A program made the translations under genes and the position numbers. This document shows positions 58,781-64,000 of a stretch of 64,000 nt of DNA, one piece after another. This stretch comes from Pseudonocardia sp. T1-2H (lineage in GTDB: Bacteria; Actinomycetota; Actinomycetes; Mycobacteriales; Pseudonocardiaceae): the NCBI RefSeq assembly GCF_038039215.1, contig NZ_JBBPCL010000001.1:3472001-3536000 (forward strand), read 5' to 3'. The first letter of the stretch is position 1, and each line of letters opens with the position of its first letter. The notes below the pieces were generated by a model. That model was not told where the DNA came from. It did no database searches and saw only the letters and a program-made list of their open reading frames with translations.

Positions 58781-60300
58781 TCGGCTGCTCCCCTGCTCGC
58801 CAGGGCCTGCGCCCGCGCCACGATCGCGCTCGTCGAGTGGTCCGCGAGGTAGTCCAGGATCCGGACCTCCCCGCCGAGCGCCTCGACCACGGGAGTCTCG
58901 GGCAGCATCTCCGGCGTGTAGTCCCCGCCCTTGGCGTACACGTCGGGTCGGACCAGCTCCAGCAGCTCGACCGGGCTGTCCGCCTCGAACGCGGTGACGA
59001 GGTCGACGGCGGACAGGGCCCCGATCACGCCCGCCCGGTCCTCCAGCGGGTTGACCGGGCGCGTCGGTCCCTTGAGCCGGGACACGCTGGCGTCGCTGTT
59101 GAGCGCCACGACGAGCAGGTCCCCGAGCCGGCGGGCCTGACGCAGGTACGCGACGTGCCCCCGGTGCAGGACGTCGAAGCAGCCGTTGGTGAACACCACC
59201 CGGTGCCCCGCGGCGCGGTGCTCGGCGAGCACCGACAGCAGGTCGTGGTGGCCGAGCACCGCGCCCGGGTCCGCCGCCGCCAGCCGGGCCGTCAGCGCCC
59301 CCGTCGTGCAGACGACGGTGCCGCCCCGCGAGACGGCGACGTCCGCCGCGGCCTGGGCGAGGGCGGCGGCCACGGCCGGCTCCGCCCCGGACGCCCGGGA
59401 CGCGGTCCACGCGGCGGTGAACACGTCACCGGCGCCGCAGGCCCGGGACGCGGGTGCCGCGCCGGCCGCGGCCTGGTGCACCGGCACCGCGTCCGCCCGC
59501 GGCAGCTGGACGACCCCGTCCACGTCGAGGGTGAGCAGCACCTCGGCCCCGCCGGACGCCTCGACGAGCGCGCGGTGCCGGGCCGCCGCCCAGGCGACCC
59601 GGTCCCCGGACGGCTCGGGTTCGGCGAGCAGCCGGGCCGCCTCCTCGGCGCTCGGCGTGACGGCGTCCGGGTGCAGCGCGGCCCACGGCCGCAGCTCGTG
59701 CGCGTCCACGACCAGCAGGGACATCCGGGACCGCGCCCGGTCCAGCCGCCGGCGCACCCGTTCGCAGAGCGCGCCGAGCCCGTAGTCCGCGACGAGCACC
59801 GCGTCCCGGTCCTCGGCGAGCGCGTCGGTCACCTGGTCCGCGAGGGCCCGCGAGGCCGCGGTGCCCATCGGCGGCGACGTGACGTCGAACCGCGCGACCA
59901 GGTGCTCCGGCGGGTCGCCCGCCATGACCCGGCGTTTCGCGGTCGTGGGCCGGGCGGGGTCGAGCACGCAGCGGTCCGTGCGCACCCCCGCCTCGGCGAG
60001 CGCGCGGCGCAGCGTGCGGCCGTCGTGGTCGTCGCCCAGCACGGCGACGAGCTCGACCTCGGCCCCGAGGGCGGCCAGCGCGGCCGCGGTGTTCGCGGCG
60101 CCGCCCGGCGCGGTGCGGGCGTCGTTGAGCTCGATGACGGGGACGGGCCCGTCGCGGCCGGTGCGGCGCGCCGGCCCGGACACCCAGCCGTCGAGCAGGG
60201 CGTCGCCCACCACCAGGACCCGTGGCCGGCGCTCGGCGACCACGCCGGCCGACGTCACCGGCGCCGGGAACCCCCGCTCCACCGGCGGGTGCGTGCTCAC
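58777..60300 (-). CDS. hldE: Bifunctional HldE-type heptose kinase/nucleotidyltransferase
   Basis: 507 residues. PfkB kinase domain (about 25-330): RVLVVGDALLDGWVSG, NTAAALAALGAEVELVAVLGDD, RACGAGDVFTAAWTAS. Cytidylyltransferase-like domain (about 360-500): VVFTNGCFDVLHRGHVAYLRQARRLGDLLVVALNSDASVSRLKGPTRPVN, the HxGH-type active site, ending KGGDYTPEMLPETPVVEALGGEVRILDYL. In Gram-negatives HldE makes ADP-heptose from heptose-7-phosphate (with GmhB in between). Overlaps the SDR stop (GTGA). GmhB is not seen in the window and may lie beyond the right edge. Confidence 0.9.
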   Translation of the reverse strand: MSTHPPVERGFPAPVTSAGVVAERRPRVLVVGDALLDGWVSGPARRTGRDGPVPVIELNDARTAPGGAANTAAALAALGAEVELVAVLGDDHDGRTLRRALAEAGVRTDRCVLDPARPTTAKRRVMAGDPPEHLVARFDVTSPPMGTAASRALADQVTDALAEDRDAVLVADYGLGALCERVRRRLDRARSRMSLLVVDAHELRPWAALHPDAVTPSAEEAARLLAEPEPSGDRVAWAAARHRALVEASGGAEVLLTLDVDGVVQLPRADAVPVHQAAAGAAPASRACGAGDVFTAAWTASRASGAEPAVAAALAQAAADVAVSRGGTVVCTTGALTARLAAADPGAVLGHHDLLSVLAEHRAAGHRVVFTNGCFDVLHRGHVAYLRQARRLGDLLVVALNSDASVSRLKGPTRPVNPLEDRAGVIGALSAVDLVTAFEADSPVELLELVRPDVYAKGGDYTPEMLPETPVVEALGGEVRILDYLADHSTSAIVARAQALASRGAAE

Positions 60301-61064
60301 GGCCACGACGGCTCCACGGACGGGGTGACGACGAGCTCGCGGACTTCGCAGCCCTCCGGCCGGGTCAGGGCGAAGAGCACGGTCGCGGCGACCCTGCGCG
60401 GGTCGTTCAGCACGGCGTCCGGGCCGGGGCGGTACTGCTCGGTGCGGCCGTCGAAGAACGCCGTGTCCATGCCGCCGGGAACGAGCATCGTCACCCCGAC
60501 CTGCCCGGCCAGCTCCGCCATCAGGGCCCGGCTCATCCCGACGACACCGAACTTCGAGGCGCAGTAGGCGCTGGCGTCGGACAGCGCGCGGAAGCCGAGC
60601 GTCGAGGCGACCGTCACGATCCGGCCGCGGCTCTCCCGCAGGGCGGGCAGCGCGCCGCGGATCACCGCGGCCGTCCCGAGCAGGTTGACCTGGACGACGC
60701 GCTCCCAGTCCGCCCCGGGGATGTCCTCCATCCGCCCGCAGGCGTCCGTCCCCGCCGCGGTGACGACGGCGTCGAGACCGCCGACGCGGGCGGCGAGGTC
60801 CGCGACGGCGTCCTCGGCCGCGCGGCCGTCGGTCAGGTCGACGACGGCGGTCGGGGCGTCCCCGAGGGCCTCGCCCGCCCCGTCCCGGGGGTCGACGCGG
60901 TCGAGGAGCAGCGGGGTCCCGCCGGCGGTGGCCACCGCACCCGCGACGGCCCGGCCGAGGCCCGACGCCGCGCCGGTGACGAGCACGCGCCCGACCGGGC
61001 GGGAGTCCAGGGGTTGCTCGGTGGGGTCGGGCGAGGTCCGGGGATCGGTCACGGTCGAGGTCAT
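60297..61064 (-). CDS. Short-chain dehydrogenase in the heptose cluster
   Basis: 255 residues. After a Pro/Thr-rich 25-residue lead, VLVTGAASGLGRAVAGAVATAGG binds the cofactor; NLLGTAAVIRGALPAL, IVTVASTLGFRALSDASAYCASKFGVVGMSRALM carries Ser-Tyr-Lys. This is a classical SDR, not an extended HldD-type epimerase, so it probably oxidises or reduces a sugar or aglycone rather than epimerising ADP-heptose. It precedes HldE with a four-base overlap. Confidence 0.87.
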   Translation of the reverse strand: MTSTVTDPRTSPDPTEQPLDSRPVGRVLVTGAASGLGRAVAGAVATAGGTPLLLDRVDPRDGAGEALGDAPTAVVDLTDGRAAEDAVADLAARVGGLDAVVTAAGTDACGRMEDIPGADWERVVQVNLLGTAAVIRGALPALRESRGRIVTVASTLGFRALSDASAYCASKFGVVGMSRALMAELAGQVGVTMLVPGGMDTAFFDGRTEQYRPGPDAVLNDPRRVAATVLFALTRPEGCEVRELVVTPSVEPSWP

Positions 61065-61097
61065 GGGATGTCCTCTCGGTAGGGATCGACGCGCTGG

Positions 61098-61721
61098 TCA
61101 GGAGGCGACGAGGGGGGCGCCGGAACCGGCCTTCCCCACGAGCAGCGCCGCCTCGACCGCGCGGCAGAGCATGTGGACCGCGGCGAGATGGGACTCCTGC
61201 ACGGTGGCGGTGTCCCCGGGCAGGCAGACGGCCTCCGAGCAGAGCCGGGCCAGCGGGTTCGGGCCGGGCCCGGTCAGCGCCCAGCTCTCGACGCCGCACT
61301 GCCGCGCCGCGAGCGCGGCGGTGAGCAGGTTGCGGCTGCGGCCGCTGGTGGACAGCAGGATCAGCACGTCCCCCGGCCGGCCGTGGGCCCGCACCTGGCG
61401 GGCGTAGACCTCCTCGTAGCCGTAGTCGTTGCCGATGGCGGTCATCGCCGAGGTGTCCGCGTGCAGCGCGATCGCGGACAGCGGGACCCGCTCGCCCTCG
61501 AAGCGGCCGACGAGCTCGGCGGTGAGGTGCTGCGCCTCCGCGGCGCTGCCGCCGTTGCCGGCCGCGAGGAGCCGGCCGCCGTCGGTGAGCCGGGCGGCCA
61601 GCGCGGCGCCCCAGCGGGCGAACGTGCCGGAGGCACCGCGCAGAGCCGGCAGCGCGGCCTGCAACCGGTCGACGTGCTGGTCGAGCAGCTGTTCGGTCGG
61701 GTCGTCGTCGAACGTCTTCAT
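61098..61721 (-). CDS. gmhA: Sedoheptulose-7-phosphate isomerase (GmhA-like SIS protein)
   Basis: 207 residues from ATG 61721 (GGGAG seven bases upstream; a GTG just before is possible). SIS-domain motifs: LLAAGNGGSAAEAQHLTAELVGRF, VLILLSTSGRSRNLLTAAL and the catalytic C-terminal QESHLAAVHMLCRAVEAAL. GmhA turns sedoheptulose-7-phosphate into D-glycero-D-manno-heptose-7-phosphate, the first step to activated heptose. It overlaps the upstream GT4 stop by three bases and precedes the SDR/HldE genes, so one operon covers the pathway. Confidence 0.9.
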   Translation of the reverse strand: MKTFDDDPTEQLLDQHVDRLQAALPALRGASGTFARWGAALAARLTDGGRLLAAGNGGSAAEAQHLTAELVGRFEGERVPLSAIALHADTSAMTAIGNDYGYEEVYARQVRAHGRPGDVLILLSTSGRSRNLLTAALAARQCGVESWALTGPGPNPLARLCSEAVCLPGDTATVQESHLAAVHMLCRAVEAALLVGKAGSGAPLVAS

Positions 61722-62968
61722 CACCGGCTCCCTGCTGTCGCGATCGGCCGGCGGCCCGTGGACGCCGCGGTCGGGGCGGCGCGCCCGCCCAGCACGTCCC
61801 GGTAGACGGCCGCGGTGGTGGCGGCGACCCGCGGCCAGGAGTAGCGCGAGACGGCGCGGTCACGGCCGGCCATGCCGTAGCCCGCGCACATCGCCGTCTC
61901 GGCGACCAGGCGCCGCAGCACCCGGCCCAGTTCCTCCGGTCGGCGGGGCGGCACGTGCAAGCCGGTGACCCGGTGCACGACCGAGTCGATCATGCCGCCC
62001 ACCTCGGACGCGACGACGGCCCGACCGCACGCCATCGCCTCCAGCGGCACCATGCCGAACGGCTCGTACCAGGGTGCGCACACGACGGCGTCCGCGGAGC
62101 GGAGCAGCGCGGGCACGTCCGCCCGCGCCACCGCACCGAGGAACCGCACCCGGGAGGCGACGCCGGCCCGCTCGGCGACCTCGTGCAGCCGCCGCAGGTC
62201 CGGGTCCGCGGCCGGATCCTGCCCGGCGGGCGGGCCGCCCGCGACGAGCAGCTCGGCCTCGGGCACCCGGGCGAGCGCCTCGATCACCTCGTCGACCCCC
62301 TTGCGGCGCACCAGCCGGCCGATCGTGACCAGCCGGGGCCGCTGCGTCCGGGGCAGGGCAGGGCCCTGCGGGGTGAACAGGTCGAGGTCGACGCCACAGG
62401 GCACCACGGAGATCCGCTGCCGCGGGGTGCCCATCCGGGTCAGCTCCAGCAGCTCGTCCTCGCAGGTCGCGATGACCCGGTCCGCGCGGCGGGCGACGAC
62501 CTGCTCGGCGGTGATGCGGCCCTGCGGGCTGGTGTCGTCCCCGCCCTGGTGCCGCTGCTTGACGAGGCCGAGGGCGTGGAACGTCTGGACGAGCGGGACG
62601 TCCGGGGCCCGGACGGCGGCCGTCGCGGCCAGGCCGGACATCCAGAAGTGCGCGTGCACGATGTCCGGCGGCTCGGCCGCCCAGAGCCGCGCCAGCTCGT
62701 CGGCCAGCGCGGGGACGTGCGCGACGAGCTCGTCCTTCGGGATGGCCGTCGGCGGGCCCGCGGTGACGTGCCGGACAGTGACACCCGGGCACAGCGGGAC
62801 GGTCTCGGGCAGGTCGGCGGAGTCCCGGCGGGTCAGCACGGTCACCTCGTGACCGTCCGCGGCGAGGGCCCGGCTGAGCTCGCGCACGTGGACGTTCTGG
62901 CCGCCCGAGTCGGGCCCTCCGGGAGCGGCGAGCGGGCTCGCGTGTTCGGACACCATGGCGATGCGCAC
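61721..62968 (-). CDS. Glycosyltransferase family 4
   Basis: 415 residues. GT-B fold: MRIAMVSEHASPLAAPGGPDSGGQNVHVRELSRALAADGH, IVHAHFWMSGLAA, VVPCGVDLDLF, then TIGRLVRRKGVDEVIEALARV and the donor-site YEPFGMVPLEAMACGRAVVASEVGG (E-x7-E). The GGQNVHV opening is typical of sucrose-phosphate-synthase/MshA-like enzymes, which use NDP-glucose or UDP-GlcNAc; here the heptose operon suggests a glycan role. It is seven bases downstream of the next glycosyltransferase. Confidence 0.92.
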   Translation of the reverse strand: MRIAMVSEHASPLAAPGGPDSGGQNVHVRELSRALAADGHEVTVLTRRDSADLPETVPLCPGVTVRHVTAGPPTAIPKDELVAHVPALADELARLWAAEPPDIVHAHFWMSGLAATAAVRAPDVPLVQTFHALGLVKQRHQGGDDTSPQGRITAEQVVARRADRVIATCEDELLELTRMGTPRQRISVVPCGVDLDLFTPQGPALPRTQRPRLVTIGRLVRRKGVDEVIEALARVPEAELLVAGGPPAGQDPAADPDLRRLHEVAERAGVASRVRFLGAVARADVPALLRSADAVVCAPWYEPFGMVPLEAMACGRAVVASEVGGMIDSVVHRVTGLHVPPRRPEELGRVLRRLVAETAMCAGYGMAGRDRAVSRYSWPRVAATTAAVYRDVLGGRAAPTAASTGRRPIATAGSR

Positions 62969-62974
62969 GATCGA

Positions 62975-64000
62975 TCAACTCCCTGCGGTCGTGATGGTCC
63001 CTGCGAGAGGGATGATCGGGGCCGGCCGCGGGGTCACGGCCGGTCCCGGGTCGGTGGCGGGCGGGCCGGCGCGCGCCGGCCCGCCGCGCGCGGAGCGGGC
63101 CGCCCGGGCCAGGACGTCCTCCCAGTCGCCGAGGAACCGGCCGAGCCCGAAGCGGGCCAGGGCGGCGGCGCGCGCCGCCCCTCCGGCGGCGGCCGCGGCG
63201 GCGGGATCCGTGGTGAACCTGCGCAGGCCCGCCCGCAGCCGGGCCAGGTCGGTGGAGCGCACTCCGGCCTCCGGCGGCACGGCCTCGAGCGCCTCGGTCG
63301 TGCCGAGCACGACGACGGGCATCCCGAGCATCATCGCCTCGATCAGCGAGAGGCCGAGCGAGGTCCAGCGCGCGGTGTGCAGGTAGACGCGGTGCCGGGC
63401 GAGCTCGTCGTGCATCCGGCGCTGGGGCAGGTCCCCGCCGCTGCGCACCCGGGCGGCGGTCCCCGGGTCCACCCCGAGGCCGGTCCGCAGGTACTCGCCG
63501 AGGCCGTCCGTACCGATCCCGTAGACGTCGATCGGGGCCGCGGCGGCGAGGCCCGGCAGCAGGTCGGTGCCGGTGACGCGGCCCCGCCGGACCGGCTCGT
63601 TGATCACTACGGCCGCGGCCGCGAGCTCCCCGACGGGGCGCTGCCCGGGGTCGATCACCCCGTGTTCGACGACGGTCGTCGCGGTCGAGCCGGCGTCCCA
63701 CATGAGCGCGTTGAAGTGGGTGACGTGCACGAGCAGGACGTCGTCCCGGTCGGCCGTCGGATGCCGGCTGGTCGCGGCGTGCTCGCGGGGGGTGTTGTGC
63801 TCCAGGTAGATCGCGGGCACGTCGCGGCCCGGGACCCGGCCGAGCCAGCGCTCGGCGAGCTCGAACTCCTCGGGCCGCTGCAGGACGACGACGTCCACGT
63901 CGGCCGGGCGCAGCTCCTCCGGCGAGACCTCGACCGCGTTCGCCGGCCAGTCCCACGCGGCGGGCCGTCCGCCGCCCCACGGGCCGCGCTCGGGCAGCGT
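62975..64000 (-). CDS. Glycosyltransferase (GT-B type), 5' end beyond the right edge
   Basis: At least 341 residues; no start is visible because the frame continues open to base 64000 (TLPERGPWGGGRPAAWDWPA is the first part seen). Features: VVVLQRPEEFELAERWLG, YLEHNTPREHA, VTHFNALMWDAGSTATTVVEHGVIDPG, and the donor-site region LHTARWTSLGLSLIEAMMLGMPVVVLGTTEALEAVPPE. The tail after about residue 300 is Pro/Ala-rich. It is the first visible gene of the minus-strand glycan operon and probably adds a sugar to the same molecule as its neighbours. Confidence 0.85.
   Translation of the reverse strand, partial: TLPERGPWGGGRPAAWDWPANAVEVSPEELRPADVDVVVLQRPEEFELAERWLGRVPGRDVPAIYLEHNTPREHAATSRHPTADRDDVLLVHVTHFNALMWDAGSTATTVVEHGVIDPGQRPVGELAAAAVVINEPVRRGRVTGTDLLPGLAAAAPIDVYGIGTDGLGEYLRTGLGVDPGTAARVRSGGDLPQRRMHDELARHRVYLHTARWTSLGLSLIEAMMLGMPVVVLGTTEALEAVPPEAGVRSTDLARLRAGLRRFTTDPAAAAAAGGAARAAALARFGLGRFLGDWEDVLARAARSARGGPARAGPPATDPGPAVTPRPAPIIPLAGTITTAGS

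Noticed and set aside
60297..61064. SDR as the ADP-heptose epimerase HldD
   Set aside because: It is a classical 250-residue SDR with an AYCASK site and lacks the C-terminal substrate domain of extended HldD-type epimerases.
1..64000. Mobile element, prophage or plasmid backbone
   Set aside because: No transposase, integrase, phage structural gene, partition gene, tRNA attachment site or terminal repeats were recognised; gene loss appears to be by deletion and point mutation.

Overview
The window is about 64 kb of very GC-rich DNA with strong G/C third-position bias, many GTG starts, GGAGG-type ribosome binding sites and dense ATGA/GTGA stop-start overlaps. The gene repertoire is typical of a high-GC actinomycete: LLM flavin oxidoreductases, CaiB-type CoA transferases, RsbW-like ATPases, STAS/ANTAR proteins, a mycothione-reductase remnant, DUF2267 and DUF6131 small proteins and a baeRF2/Vms1-like protein. 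A soil Pseudonocardiales-type bacterium is the best guess; this is inference from gene content, not a measured identity. I saw no tRNA, rRNA, CRISPR array, IS element or prophage.

Layout. 1-13.3 kb is a mosaic of intact metabolic genes (HSL-type esterase, RtcB, acyl-CoA dehydrogenase, CaiB transferase with a divergent IclR regulator, PAS protein, AI-2E transporter, epimerase) interleaved with gene ruins: a frameshifted MarR regulator with an EamA-transporter stub, a 3-hydroxyacyl-CoA dehydrogenase with two frameshifts and an internal deletion, a mycothione-reductase tail, and a deletion scar joining the tail of moaA to the tail of xdhC. 13.3-24.2 kb holds an LLM oxidoreductase, a histidine-repeat membrane protein, a Na+/H+ antiporter, a three-subunit molybdenum aldehyde/xanthine dehydrogenase operon (17.7-21.3 kb), and a SRPBCC/ArsR pair with a clear palindromic operator. 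24.4-34.3 kb has a trehalose-synthase-like GH13 protein, two LLM monooxygenases preceded by a possible leader peptide, a DUF2156 (LPG-synthase-like) membrane protein and an App1-type phosphatase.

34.3-43.2 kb is an aromatic-compound degradation locus. A Rieske dioxygenase (alpha frameshifted, plus beta), a diol-dehydrogenase-like SDR and an amidohydrolase are on the minus strand. They face a FadR-type GntR regulator, a LigB-type extradiol dioxygenase, a meta-cleavage-product hydrolase and an NDP-forming acyl-CoA synthetase on the plus strand. Together they would open a ring, hydrolyse the cleavage product and activate the resulting acid. 43.2-49.3 kb holds membrane and stress proteins and a compact three-gene cassette (HemK-like methyltransferase, CDGSH protein, haem-oxygenase-fold iron enzyme). 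49.6-54.4 kb is a signalling operon combining STAS-GAF-ANTAR, CheB, STAS-HATPase and CheR-PAS, with no receptor or CheA in view.

The last 8 kb (56.2-64.0 kb) is a glycan cluster: GmhA-type isomerase, HldE-type heptose kinase/nucleotidyltransferase, a second PfkB kinase, an SDR and four glycosyltransferases (one cut by the window edge). It implies nucleotide-activated heptose used to glycosylate a surface molecule.

A cross-cutting feature is the number of reading frames broken by a single base, nearly always one missing base, sometimes in a short G or C run. Some lie in genes already damaged by deletion and are real pseudogenes. Others (Rieske alpha, CheR-PAS, baeRF2) are otherwise intact and could be sequencing errors.
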